From Pseudomonadales bacterium (GTDB taxonomy: Bacteria > Pseudomonadota > Gammaproteobacteria > Pseudomonadales > UBA7434): 64,000 bases of DNA. The notes below the pieces were generated by a model. The model worked only from the letters and a program-made list of their open reading frames with translations, did not search any database and was not told where the DNA came from. Within the stretch, counting starts at the first letter, position 1. Every line of letters starts with the position of its first letter. Of this stretch, positions 25,657 through 34,340 are shown piece by piece. Position numbers and translations under genes: made by a program. The DNA lies in assembly GCA_028223755.1 (NCBI GenBank), contig JAOIUY010000007.1, forward strand, positions 56,060-120,059. The letters run 5' to 3'.

Positions 25657-27978
25657 ATGCCCAATTCGACCAAAGCAAGTAAAGCTAGTACTAAGAAAAG
25701 CCGAAAAAGTACCCGCGATAATCGTAGCGTTTGGTCGCCAATCTATTGGTTCAAAAAAATGGCTGGGCTAATACTAAGAGTATTGTTTCGTCCATTAGCT
25801 TTTAAAGTTTATGTTGTCTTGGCTACAGTTTTGGCGGCTTATATTGTCTATCTTGATGCCACGATCACTAGTAGTTTCGAAGGTAAGAAATGGCAGTTGC
25901 CTGCGCGTGTTTATGCTAGACCATTAGAATTATTTGAAGGCCTCGCTATTTCTGCGAATGAATTCGAGCAAGAGCTTAAAGATCTCGGTTACCGTCAAGG
26001 TAGTAGCACTCGAGCCGGTAGTTACTATCGCCAAGGTAATCAAGTGACTTTGCATTCACGCGGCCATACTTTTTGGGATGGTGTTGAGGCACCACAGCAA
26101 GCGCAGGTTGTTTTTAATAGCCACGAATTAACCCGTCTTCGAGAATTAAATAATAACGCTTTGCCACTGTTGCGTTTAGAGCCTATGGAGATAGGGGCTA
26201 TTTACCCGAATCATCGAGAGGACCGTGTTTTAGTTAACATTCAAGAAGTGCCACCATTATTAGTTGCGGCGCTCTTAGCTGTCGAAGATCATCGATTTTA
26301 TGAGCATAGAGGCGTATCACCTTCAGCTATTGCTCGTGCTGCAGTACAAAACTTTAAAAGTGGTGCGGTAGTACAGGGTGGATCAACCATTACTCAACAG
26401 TTAGTTAAAAACTATTACCTGACTCGAGATCGTAGCCTTAGTCGAAAAATCACTGAAGCATTGATGTCACTGTTACTGGAGTTTCATTACGAAAAAGAAG
26501 CCATTCTGCAGGCCTATCTCAATGAGGTGTATCTGGGGCAGGCGGGTGATCGAGGTATTCATGGTTTTGGCTTGGCGAGTCAGCATTACTTTAATCGCCC
26601 GTTGTCAGAGTTGAGTGTTGATCGCCTTGCTTTATTAATCGCTATTGTTCGTGGACCAACGTATTACGATCCATGGCGTAATTCCGAGCGAGCTATTAAT
26701 CGTCGTAATCGGGTGTTAGATATTTTAGTGGTACGCGATCTATTAAGTTCGCAGGACGCAGCATGGGCAAAAGCGCAGCCACTGAATTTAGGTAAGCAGT
26801 CACGTTCGCACTATGTGTTTCCTGCATACATTGATTTGGTTAAGCGACAACTGCGAGAGTTTTATCAAAACAGCGATCTAACATCTAACGGCTTAAAAAT
26901 TTATACCAGTTTTGATCCGCGCATTCAGCGCCATGCAGAGCAAGCGATTATTGCTGGCTTAAAAAGTCGTGATGATAAACAGTTGCAAGCGGCTATGGTT
27001 GTGACAGAGCCAGGCACTGGCGAAGTGTTAGCAGTTGTTGGTGGTAGTAAGCCGCGTTACTCCGGTTTTAATCGTGCGTTAGATGCTAAGCGCTCAATAG
27101 GCTCAGTGATTAAACCAATGGTTTATTTGGCGGCATTATCGAAGCCGAGACAATACACATTAGCGACTTTGGTTGATGATGGGCCTATAACGATTGTGAC
27201 GGATGGAAAAGAATGGTCGCCGCGCAATTACGATCGAAAAGATCATGGTTCGGTACCGCTGATGGTAGCTATGGCAAAATCTTATAATCAAGCTGTCGCA
27301 CGAGTGGGCGATGACGTTGGTGTTGATGCTGTTGCTGAGATCATGGAGCAGTTAGGTCTTGAGCGCGAAGTGAATCGCGTGCCGTCATTATTTATTGGTG
27401 CCACACAGCTGACACCATTTGAAGTGACAGGCATGTATCAAAGTATTGCTGCAAATGGTTACCGCACACCTTTGAAAGCGATTCGAGCAGTGCTTGATAG
27501 TGATAATTTACCACTTAAGCGTTTTCAGTATCAATTAGAGCAAGGCGTCGATGCAGATGCGGTACACTTAATTCAGCGAGCGATGGTGCAAGTTGGTCGT
27601 GATGGAAGTGCGCGAGCTGCGCGACGGATATTAGGCAATGAGTTTATTTTTGCTGGTAAGACGGGCACGTCGAATGCGCAGCGCGATAGTTGGTTTGCTG
27701 GTTTTACCGGCGATGTATTAGCGGTTGTTTGGGTGGGGCATGATGATGATTCGCCAACAAAGTATACCGGCGCCAGTGGCGCGCTACCGATTTGGACGCA
27801 GTTAATTAAGTCGGCAAGTCGACGGCCACTATCGTCATTGGCCTCAGATGAAATCGATTACCAATGGATTGACTTAGTGACGGGTGGTCGATCAGAAAAA
27901 TCATGTTATAACGCAGCTGAATTACCCTTTATTAAAGGATCTGAACCGCAAGGCATAATAAGCTGTTCAAGTCTTTAG
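25657..27978 (+). CDS. mrcB: Penicillin-binding protein 1B, bifunctional glycosyltransferase/transpeptidase
   Basis: Polymerises and cross-links peptidoglycan. 773 residues: a basic cytoplasmic tail, one membrane helix (~48-66), a UB2H-like regulatory domain (~75-160), a GT51 domain with the catalytic Glu210 in EDHRFYEHRGVSP and GGSTITQQLVKN, then the transpeptidase domain with SVIK (Ser483), SYN and KTGTSN motifs. Complete and intact. The TPR lipoprotein gene follows 24 bases later, matching the pairing of PBP1b with its activator in Pseudomonas. Confidence 0.97.
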   Translation: MPNSTKASKASTKKSRKSTRDNRSVWSPIYWFKKMAGLILRVLFRPLAFKVYVVLATVLAAYIVYLDATITSSFEGKKWQLPARVYARPLELFEGLAISANEFEQELKDLGYRQGSSTRAGSYYRQGNQVTLHSRGHTFWDGVEAPQQAQVVFNSHELTRLRELNNNALPLLRLEPMEIGAIYPNHREDRVLVNIQEVPPLLVAALLAVEDHRFYEHRGVSPSAIARAAVQNFKSGAVVQGGSTITQQLVKNYYLTRDRSLSRKITEALMSLLLEFHYEKEAILQAYLNEVYLGQAGDRGIHGFGLASQHYFNRPLSELSVDRLALLIAIVRGPTYYDPWRNSERAINRRNRVLDILVVRDLLSSQDAAWAKAQPLNLGKQSRSHYVFPAYIDLVKRQLREFYQNSDLTSNGLKIYTSFDPRIQRHAEQAIIAGLKSRDDKQLQAAMVVTEPGTGEVLAVVGGSKPRYSGFNRALDAKRSIGSVIKPMVYLAALSKPRQYTLATLVDDGPITIVTDGKEWSPRNYDRKDHGSVPLMVAMAKSYNQAVARVGDDVGVDAVAEIMEQLGLEREVNRVPSLFIGATQLTPFEVTGMYQSIAANGYRTPLKAIRAVLDSDNLPLKRFQYQLEQGVDADAVHLIQRAMVQVGRDGSARAARRILGNEFIFAGKTGTSNAQRDSWFAGFTGDVLAVVWVGHDDDSPTKYTGASGALPIWTQLIKSASRRPLSSLASDEIDYQWIDLVTGGRSEKSCYNAAELPFIKGSEPQGIISCSSL

Positions 27979-28002
27979 TGTGCAATATAAAAGAGAGAGA
28001 AT

Positions 28003-28479
28003 ATGTTTTATCAGTTGTTTCGTTGTTATGGCTTTGGTGGTAAAAAAATTGCGCTATCGATACTGCTGACTTTAGGCAGCTTGTTATTAGTTTCTTGCGG
28101 CTCCGCACCAAGGATTGATTCTTCAACAGAAATTGAAATAGATAAACCTCCTGTGGATAGAGGCTTACGTTTACCTCCGCGAGCGACCGATAAGGAAGGT
28201 ATGCGTTTAGAGAAAAGCGCCAGTGCGGTCGACCAGTTGTTAGTGCAAGCTAATACAGCAATAGCTGAAAAAACGTTGGGTAAAGCATCAGCGTTGGTTG
28301 AGCGAGCTATCCGTGTTGCGCCACAAGATCCACGCGCTTATTTTTCGTTAGCCCAGATTCGTTATCGTCAGGGTCAGCAGGGACAAGCTAAATCGTTAGC
28401 GCAAAGAGCGCGTGCATTGGTTGGGAACGATACTGCATTATTAGCATCAATAGTTCAGTTTCAAAAAAGTATTCGTTAA
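28003..28479 (+). CDS. TPR lipoprotein, likely LpoP-type activator of PBP1b
   Basis: 158 residues. An N-terminal lipoprotein signal (IALSILLTLGSLLLVSC) puts Cys at about residue 32, then a disordered linker (~35-75), then two TPR-like helix pairs (DQLLVQANTAIAEKTLGKAS, APQDPRAYFSLAQIRYRQGQ). In Pseudomonas aeruginosa, the outer-membrane lipoprotein LpoP, a TPR protein encoded next to the PBP1b gene, activates that enzyme. Same position and architecture here support the same role by inference; sequence identity was not checked. Confidence 0.75.
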   Translation: MFYQLFRCYGFGGKKIALSILLTLGSLLLVSCGSAPRIDSSTEIEIDKPPVDRGLRLPPRATDKEGMRLEKSASAVDQLLVQANTAIAEKTLGKASALVERAIRVAPQDPRAYFSLAQIRYRQGQQGQAKSLAQRARALVGNDTALLASIVQFQKSIR

Positions 28480-28506
28480 CTCATATAGCAATTAATCTGG
28501 AGTAGC

Positions 28507-29130
28507 ATGCAGTCAAGAAAACTATCTGAGCTGTTGGTTGGGCATAAAGCAAAAAAAAGACTGTCGCGGTATTGGTGCAAGCGTTCATCAGTTGCTATTG
28601 TGTTTGATCAACAGGCGGGTGAGGGTGCATCGATATTAATGATTAAGCGCGCTGAGCATAAAGATGATCCTTGGTCGGGTCACATGGCATTTCCAGGTGG
28701 TCGTCGCGAGTCTTTTGATAGAAATAGCCTTGCAACAGCCAAGCGCGAAATGCATGAAGAAGTAGGTTTTGATATTGATGATGCCGAGCACCGACATTTA
28801 AATGGTGAGTGGCTAGGGCGCTTATCAGATATTCGCACAGCACCCCGTGTAACATCCAAGGCAATGGTTGTGTCGCCCTATACGTTTGCTGTGTCGGATA
28901 GGCCGGTATTGGATGCAAACTATGAGGTTGCTGAAACTGTTTGGATTCCTTTTGCCTTTTTTGCCGATATAAAAAATCGTGACATTTACGAATTAGAGTA
29001 CCAGCAGAAAAAAATTGCACTTCCTTGTTATCGCTATAACGACAAAATGATTTGGGGTATGAGTCTGCTAATGATCGATGAGGTGTTACGCCTTAGAGGT
29101 ATAGATGTGCCAGAATGGAAAAGAGTATAA
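28507..29130 (+). CDS. Nudix hydrolase, CoA-pyrophosphatase-like
   Basis: 207 residues. The Nudix box sits at ~62-85: AFPGGRRESFDRNS then TAKREMHEEVGFD with the metal-binding REMHEEVG. The extended PGGRRE...D form and the upstream SVAIVF..ILMIKRAEHKDDPWSGHMAFPGG-type region resemble the NudL group, which cleaves coenzyme A, but substrate is inferred. It starts 27 bases after the TPR lipoprotein and converges on the broken tag gene with a one-base gap. Confidence 0.85.
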   Translation: MQSRKLSELLVGHKAKKRLSRYWCKRSSVAIVFDQQAGEGASILMIKRAEHKDDPWSGHMAFPGGRRESFDRNSLATAKREMHEEVGFDIDDAEHRHLNGEWLGRLSDIRTAPRVTSKAMVVSPYTFAVSDRPVLDANYEVAETVWIPFAFFADIKNRDIYELEYQQKKIALPCYRYNDKMIWGMSLLMIDEVLRLRGIDVPEWKRV

Positions 29131-29131
29131 A

Positions 29132-29728
29132 TTATTTTTTTGAATTGCAGCTGTGATAGCGATGACAGCTAACTAGATGATCGTTGACTAGCCCCATAGA
29201 TTGCATATAGGCATAAACAATGGTTGAGCCAACAAATTTAAAGCCACGTTTTTTTAAATCTTTGCTAATAGTATCCGACAGTGCTGTGTTGGCAGGTATA
29301 TCTTTTAACGACTTCCAGTTATTTTGTATGGGTTTGCCGTCGACAAAATCCCAAAGGTAATTCGATAGGCTGTCTTTTTCATCGCACAGTTCGAAATAGC
29401 GCTGGGCATTGGTCACGGCAGAACGAATTTTTAGCTCGTTGCGAATAATGCCGGCATCGAGTTATAGGCGTTGAATTTTATTTTCTGAATAGCGAGCCAT
29501 TTTTTCAGGATTAAATTGATGAAAAGCTTTGCGATAGTTTTCGCGTTTGCGAAGCACTGTGATCCAGCTGAGACCCGCTTGAGCGCCTTCTAGAATCAAA
29601 AATTCAAATAGGGTTGCTTCATCAAATGTCGGCACACCCCACTCTTCATCGTGATATTTTTGATAGAGTGGATCTTCGCCGCACCAGTCGCAGCGATTGA
29701 TTTTTGTATGTGTGGATAAATTTTTCAT
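29132..29728 (-). pseudogene. tag: DNA-3-methyladenine glycosylase I interrupted by an in-frame TAA
   Basis: Tag removes 3-methyladenine from DNA. Reading from ATG 29728, the first 88 codons give a normal N-terminal half: RCDWCGEDPLYQKYHDEEWG, LILEGAQAGLSWITVLRKRE, ending ENKIQRL. A TAA at 29464-29462 follows, then the same frame continues LDAGIIRNELKIR to the normal C-terminus with LKKRGFKFVGSTIVYAYMQ and the zinc-ligand segment NDHLVSCHRYH, stopping at 29132. All family landmarks are present, so a single codon separates it from an intact gene of about 198 codons. It is either a very young pseudogene, a sequencing error or a read-through case. Confidence 0.9.
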
Positions 29729-29798
29729 ATAGATGACGGGTTGATAGCCACTTATTTAATCGTTAATAATAAAATGTAGCCATAGAAGGTAGTAAAAA

Positions 29799-30242
29799 AT
29801 GTTTGCACTCGATCCTCAATTACAAAAAGATACTATCGCAATTGCTTCGCTTCCGCTATGCGAATTACTATTAATGAACGATGCAAATTATCCGTGGTTG
29901 ATATTGGTACCTCGTCGAGAAGGCTTGCGTGAATTTATCGACATGTCAGCTGATGAGCAAATGCAGTTGCTGCAAGAATCCAATGCGGTAGCGAAATTGT
30001 TGCAGACACAATTTTCAGCTGAAAAATTGAATATAGCCGCACTGGGTAATGTCGTATCGCAGTTGCATATTCATCACGTCGCTCGCTTTAGCAGTGATGC
30101 CGTTTGGCCTCAACCCATTTGGGGCGCAGTGCCTACGGTAGCATATCAGCAAGATAAGCTAGCTGAAGTGATTGAGTTAATTTATAACTGGCTAGCATTC
30201 GATTCAGAATTATCTATTGAATGGGGTGATGCTGTTAATTAG
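29799..30242 (+). CDS. HIT domain protein
   Basis: 147 residues of the histidine-triad superfamily: nucleotide hydrolases or transferases. The triad region is GNVVSQLHIHHVAR (~residues 85-98), with His-x-His-His in place of the canonical HxHxH; the pattern QLHxHxxAR is usual in this bacterial subgroup. An upstream block PWLILVPRREGLREFIDM also fits. AAGG sits nine or so bases ahead of the ATG. It stands alone between the tag pseudogene and a GFA-family gene. Substrate unknown. Confidence 0.83.
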   Translation: MFALDPQLQKDTIAIASLPLCELLLMNDANYPWLILVPRREGLREFIDMSADEQMQLLQESNAVAKLLQTQFSAEKLNIAALGNVVSQLHIHHVARFSSDAVWPQPIWGAVPTVAYQQDKLAEVIELIYNWLAFDSELSIEWGDAVN

Positions 30243-30423
30243 TTTTTATTATATTGGTACTAGCTCTATTCATCTCTTCCTTCTTCGCAGCCCCTCAATT
30301 GTAAAATATCAAAGCAAAAAAATATAAATATTATTTTTTTGCTTTTCTTATTGTCCGATAAAAAACAAATGAAAAATTTATAAGTTCTTATTGTTTTAAT
30401 GCGCGTTAATTAGGAGATTATTT

Positions 30424-30843
30424 GTGAGTGATAAGTGTGTAAAAGGCGCTTGCCTATGCGGTGATGTCGCCTATGAGTTGAGTGGCAACTTAGGCATTTT
30501 TCAATATTGTCATTGTTCTCGTTGCCGAAAGTTTACGGGCAGTGCACATGCAGCAAATCTATTTGTTGGTCTCGATCAATTTAAATGGTTAAGGGATGAG
30601 TCGTTAGTAGGGACTTTTTTGCCAGAAGAAACAAAATATTTTGCAACAGCATTTTGCAAAAAATGTGGCTCATCTCTGCCATGGCAGTCAAAAGGGGGCA
30701 AGACTATTATTGTGCCGGCTGGCACGCTGAATGATGACCCCGAGATAGCGCCATTTCAAAATATTTTTTGTGGCTCGAAGGCGCATTGGTTTAAGTCGTC
30801 GAGTGATCTTCCTGAATATCAAGAGATGCCGCAAAGGCAATAG
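30424..30843 (+). CDS. GFA-family zinc protein
   Basis: 139 residues of the glutathione-dependent formaldehyde-activating enzyme/CENP-V fold. Cysteine clusters for two zinc sites are visible: GACLCGDVAYEL, QYCHCSRCRKFTGS and FCKKCGSSLPW. Most members have no proven activity, and the formaldehyde-activating name should not be taken literally. The start is GTG at 30424 with AGGAG seven bases ahead, an ideal spacing. Followed 21 bases later by a YciI-like gene, so probably cotranscribed. Confidence 0.82.
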   Translation: MSDKCVKGACLCGDVAYELSGNLGIFQYCHCSRCRKFTGSAHAANLFVGLDQFKWLRDESLVGTFLPEETKYFATAFCKKCGSSLPWQSKGGKTIIVPAGTLNDDPEIAPFQNIFCGSKAHWFKSSSDLPEYQEMPQRQ

Positions 30844-30864
30844 AAACAAAAAGGAGATAATGTT

Positions 30865-31182
30865 ATGCCTCAATATTGTATTGTTTATATCGGCGGTAAT
30901 CCGCCTGCAAGCCCTGAAGAGGGAAAGCTTCATATGTCTAAGTACATGAACTGGCTTTCTTCACTAGGAGATTCAGCCGTAAGCCCAGCTAACCCATTAA
31001 AGAATACCTGTACTATTTTCCCCGATGGCTCGATATCAAAAGGTGGGCAGACGACTATGTCAGGTTTTACCATTATAGAAGCACAGTCTATCGACGCTGC
31101 GATGGCGATTGCACGAGCGTGTCCTTTTCTTGACGTTGGCGGATCGCTTGAGGTGTCTGAGTTGATCAAGATGTCCGGTTAA
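30865..31182 (+). CDS. YCII-related domain protein
   Basis: 105 residues, a small ferredoxin-like alpha/beta protein of the YciI/DGPF type: QYCIVYIGGNPP at the start, KYMNWLSSLGDS helix, GGQTTMSGFTIIEAQSIDAA and ACPFLDVGGSLEVSEL at the end. The YCII fold often binds small molecules, but no function is established for this group. AAAGGAG lies eight bases before the ATG. Immediately downstream of the GFA-family gene. Confidence 0.75.
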   Translation: MPQYCIVYIGGNPPASPEEGKLHMSKYMNWLSSLGDSAVSPANPLKNTCTIFPDGSISKGGQTTMSGFTIIEAQSIDAAMAIARACPFLDVGGSLEVSELIKMSG

Positions 31183-31306
31183 AAGCTGTTATTAATGCTA
31201 ATAGTTTTTTAATGGTTATTAGCCTTTGTTAAGGAAAGTGATTTATATATTTTTTGTAAGAAGAAAAAGTTGAGAGTGAGTATATAAATAGCGCGAGGTA
31301 TTTGAG

Positions 31307-31702
31307 ATGAAAGAGATTACCAGAATTAATCATGTAGGTTTAAGAGTTTCAGATTTATCTATTACGCGTGATTTTTATGAAAAACTCGGCTTCAAATTTA
31401 TTGTTGGCCCTGTGGGGCCAGAGCCTGTCGCTATTATGGAGCATGCGTCGGGGGTTAATATTAATTTTATTCTGAATGCGTCAAAAGGGCAGCTTGTTAA
31501 TATGCTGATGGATATCCCAGAAAAATATACGGGGTATACGCATGTGGCGCTCGAAGTAACCGATATGCAGTCAACGCAAGCTTATCTTGAGTCGATCAAT
31601 TATGAAGTTACCGAGGGGCCTATTGTGACTCCCGATGGCGCATCTTTTATATTTATTCGTGATCCTGATAAAAATGTCATTGAGTTTCATAAGCCGGCCT
31701 AA
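31307..31702 (+). CDS. VOC/glyoxalase superfamily protein
   Basis: 131 residues forming one vicinal-oxygen-chelate unit: INHVGLRVSDLSITRDFYEKLG, then a second half with YTHVALEVTDMQ, GPIVTPDGASFIFIRDPD and NVIEFHKP. The metal ligands His9, a Glu in the IMEHA strand, His in YTHV and Glu in IEFH are all present, so it probably binds a divalent metal. The reaction (glyoxalase, dioxygenase or resistance type) cannot be deduced. Monocistronic or loosely linked to the GFA/YciI pair. Confidence 0.82.
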   Translation: MKEITRINHVGLRVSDLSITRDFYEKLGFKFIVGPVGPEPVAIMEHASGVNINFILNASKGQLVNMLMDIPEKYTGYTHVALEVTDMQSTQAYLESINYEVTEGPIVTPDGASFIFIRDPDKNVIEFHKPA

Positions 31703-31771
31703 TAAATCTGCGCTCCACGAAAAATTTGATTAGAATACGATGCTCTAATGACACCATAATAAGGATAAACC

Positions 31772-32989
31772 TTGTCGCAATTTAAGCCGCACTCTAAAAG
31801 GCCCGGCGCTGCGGGAAACCATAAGCGCACTCGATCAAATAAGCCGAAGTCGGGCCTGCAGAAGCATCAATACCTTATTGAGCATATGGATTCATTGGGG
31901 CAGGGTGTCTGCAAGCAAGAGGGTACGGTTACTTTTATTGCTAAAACATTACCTGATGAGTCTGGTGTCGCTCGAATTCATAAGCGCAGTAAAGGTGTGC
32001 AGTTTGCAAAAGCTGAAACTTTAGATCAGCCCTCAGCTCAGCGTGTTGAAGCTGAATGCGTTCATTTTAATGAGTGCCCTGGCTGTCACTATCTTCATAC
32101 AGATTATGATACCGAGCTGGGATTTAAGCGCGGTGCGCTAATCAAAATTATGCAGCCACTATTACGTTCAGGACAGTTGAGCGAGACAATAATTGAGGTT
32201 GTGGCTGCACCTGATCGATTAGCCTATCGTAATCGCATGCAGCTGCACTATCGCCATAAATATATTGGCTTAGTCGATGCAGCGACTGATCAAGTCATTG
32301 AGATTCCAAGCTGCAAAATGATTCGTCCGGAGCTGCAAAGCAAATTTGATGCACTTTATAACAAAAAAACATGGACGGAAAGCCATCAGGGAAAAGGACA
32401 TTGCGAACTTTATTTAGATGCCGACGGCGTAAAGCAAACATGGAATAGCAGCTATGCCGATGGCGGCTTTACGCAAGTCAATAGCGCAATGAATGCCGTG
32501 TTAAAGAAAATTGTCAGTACAGAGATTGTTAGTACACAGATGGTTAGTAAAGAGGTTGCCAATAATAAATCACCAAATCGATTGCTTGATTTGTTTTCTG
32601 GTAACGGCAATTTATCGGATGATGCACTATTAGCTGGCGAAGCTGTTCTGCCACGAGTGATGGTTGACGTTGCCGATAACAGCCATGATGATTATTTAAA
32701 GATTGATTTATTTGATGAGGGAGCATTAAAGCGATTTAAGCGTTTATCAGAAGTGACTCAGTTTGACAGTGTGTTACTTGATCCGCCACGTAAAGGTTTT
32801 CCTGCATTGGCCGAGTGGGTGAAGTTATGTAAGCCAAAACAGTTAATATATGTCAGCTGTAATGCGGCAACAATGGCGAGAGACCTGTCGACGCTAGAAG
32901 GCAAGTTCACTATTGATAAATTACTTCTAGTTGATATGTTTCCATCGACATACCATTTTGAAACAGTTGCTTGTCTATCTTTTAAATAA
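31772..32989 (+). CDS. TrmA/RlmC/RlmD-family RNA m5U methyltransferase
   Basis: 405 residues. Parts in order: basic tail (~1-30), TRAM-like domain (SLGQGVCKQEGTVTFIAKTL), Fe-S cysteines (ECVHFNECPGCHYL and IPSCKM), then the SAM domain with LLDLFSGNGNLS, SVLLDPPRKGFP and catalytic YVSCNAATMARD, ending MFPSTYHFETVACLSF. The Fe-S set suggests the 23S rRNA branch (RlmD/RlmC). Two oddities: the usual GVE strand after motif I is shortened, and a fivefold-residue tandem repeat lies just before motif I. The start is TTG at 31772 with AAGGA six bases ahead. Confidence 0.87.
   Translation: MSQFKPHSKRPGAAGNHKRTRSNKPKSGLQKHQYLIEHMDSLGQGVCKQEGTVTFIAKTLPDESGVARIHKRSKGVQFAKAETLDQPSAQRVEAECVHFNECPGCHYLHTDYDTELGFKRGALIKIMQPLLRSGQLSETIIEVVAAPDRLAYRNRMQLHYRHKYIGLVDAATDQVIEIPSCKMIRPELQSKFDALYNKKTWTESHQGKGHCELYLDADGVKQTWNSSYADGGFTQVNSAMNAVLKKIVSTEIVSTQMVSKEVANNKSPNRLLDLFSGNGNLSDDALLAGEAVLPRVMVDVADNSHDDYLKIDLFDEGALKRFKRLSEVTQFDSVLLDPPRKGFPALAEWVKLCKPKQLIYVSCNAATMARDLSTLEGKFTIDKLLLVDMFPSTYHFETVACLSFK
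32507..32566 (+). repeat. 15-bp tandem repeat inside the RNA methyltransferase gene
   Basis: Four in-frame 15-bp units (32507-32521, 32522-32536, 32537-32551, 32552-32566) encode KIVST, EIVST, QMVSK and EVANN just before the SAM motif I. The length keeps the frame. Confidence 0.75.
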
Positions 32990-32991
32990 AG

Positions 32992-33222
32992 GTGTCTGAA
33001 AAGGTGTCTGAAAAAGAAAATCTATGTCCTTTTTGTCAGGATAATAACCGCTGCGCAGTTAATAGTGATGCGGCTTGCTGGTGCAGTAATACAATAATTC
33101 CAGAAGGACTTATTGCGTTACTTCCATTATCTTTAAGGGATAAACGTTGTATTTGTTTGTCGTGTATAAATGATTACAGGAATGATACGTTAGCGTTTAC
33201 ACAGAAGTATAATAATCACTAG
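32992..33222 (+). CDS. Cysteine-rich CWC family protein
   Basis: 76 residues with CPFCQDNNRCAV, AACWCSNT and CICLSCINDY, the cysteine pattern of the CWC family, probably a small metal-binding protein. Function unknown. The start may be GTG 32992 or GTG 33004: a 12-bp duplication (AAAGGTGTCTGA twice) repeats both the AAAGG and the GTG, and the second GTG has the better spacing from the first AAAGG. It begins two bases after the methyltransferase stop and its own stop overlaps that of moaA on the other strand. Confidence 0.72.
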   Translation: MSEKVSEKENLCPFCQDNNRCAVNSDAACWCSNTIIPEGLIALLPLSLRDKRCICLSCINDYRNDTLAFTQKYNNH

Positions 33223-34211
33223 CCGCCAGTTGCATTCATAAAGCGTACAATTTCTGGCTCTTCTGACAGGTCAAAATAGTGACGTTCAGGTTTGATTAAC
33301 ATACTGTCTTTTATCGCCGTGATTAAAGCAGCATTGTTTATTTTCGGATCACGCAATAATTCTCGTAGATCAATAGCGTTTTCATTGCCTAGGCAAAGCA
33401 GTAAGCGGCCTTCTACCGTTACGCGAATACGATTGCAGTCACCACAAAAATTATGGCTATGAGGCGATATAAACCCGACATGGGTTTTGCTGTTGGCTAA
33501 AGAAAAATAATTAGCGGGGCCGTTTGTTTTTTTCTGGCTAGGCTTTAGGCCATATTCTTGGTCAATCATTTTTCGTAATTCATCACTAGAGCAGAAAGAG
33601 AGTAAACGATTGTGTTCAATAATATTGCCGAGTGGCATTTCTTCGATGAAGGCGATATCAATATTTTTTTGTCGAGCAAAATCAAGAAGCGATAAAACCT
33701 CATCATCATTGCGATTTTTTAAAATAACACTGTTTAATTTTATACTTTCAAAGCCAGCATCAATTGCCGCATCAATACCTTCGAGCACTTTCTGTAAATT
33801 ACCCGTTCGAGTAATGGATTTGAATTTATCGGCCTGTAGCGAGTCGATGCTGATATTGATACGCTTAATGCCGTGACAGCGTAATTGTTCTGCATACTGA
33901 CTCAGGTGCGAGCCATTGGTGGTAAGGGTTAATTCTTCTAGCCCGTCAAGCTCGCTAATGGCCTCTACCAACCACATAATATTATTTCTTATAAGTGGTT
34001 CACCGCCGGTGAGTCGAATTTTTTTAATACCACTATCAACTAACGCTTTTGCAGTTGTCAAAAGCTCCTCAAGGGAAAGAATGTCTGCCTTAGGGAGAAA
34101 AGTCATTTCTTCTGCCATACAATAAACACAGCGAAAATCACAGCGATCAGTCACTGATAATCTTGCGTAGTTGATTTCTCGACCAAAAGTATCTATTAAT
34201 TTTTTCGGCAT
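33219..34211 (-). CDS. moaA: GTP 3',8-cyclase (molybdenum cofactor synthesis protein A)
   Basis: Radical-SAM enzyme for the first step of molybdopterin synthesis. 330 residues: radical-SAM cluster CDFRCVYCMAEEM (~residues 24-36), RLTGGEPLIR, LTTNGSHL, SIDSL, a second 4Fe-4S site in the C-terminal part (SHNFCGDCNRIRVT and LLLCLG), and the conserved C-terminal Gly-Gly (NATGG) needed for activity. Complete. No other moa gene is adjacent and no Moco riboswitch was recognised in the short gap upstream. Confidence 0.96.
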   Translation of the reverse strand: MPKKLIDTFGREINYARLSVTDRCDFRCVYCMAEEMTFLPKADILSLEELLTTAKALVDSGIKKIRLTGGEPLIRNNIMWLVEAISELDGLEELTLTTNGSHLSQYAEQLRCHGIKRINISIDSLQADKFKSITRTGNLQKVLEGIDAAIDAGFESIKLNSVILKNRNDDEVLSLLDFARQKNIDIAFIEEMPLGNIIEHNRLLSFCSSDELRKMIDQEYGLKPSQKKTNGPANYFSLANSKTHVGFISPHSHNFCGDCNRIRVTVEGRLLLCLGNENAIDLRELLRDPKINNAALITAIKDSMLIKPERHYFDLSEEPEIVRFMNATGG

Positions 34212-34340
34212 TCGATTAACTTTCTTGGCATTCTACTAATTTGTTTGTCATGCAGTTTGATGCGTATTGGCTTGAATCTAATAACATCAGATCATAACAT
34301 GTCTTTCTCGCTCTCTGATATGAGTCTCACGATGTTCTCC

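Noticed and set aside
34212..34340. Molybdenum cofactor riboswitch upstream of moaA
   Set aside because: The short spacer has no matching structure.
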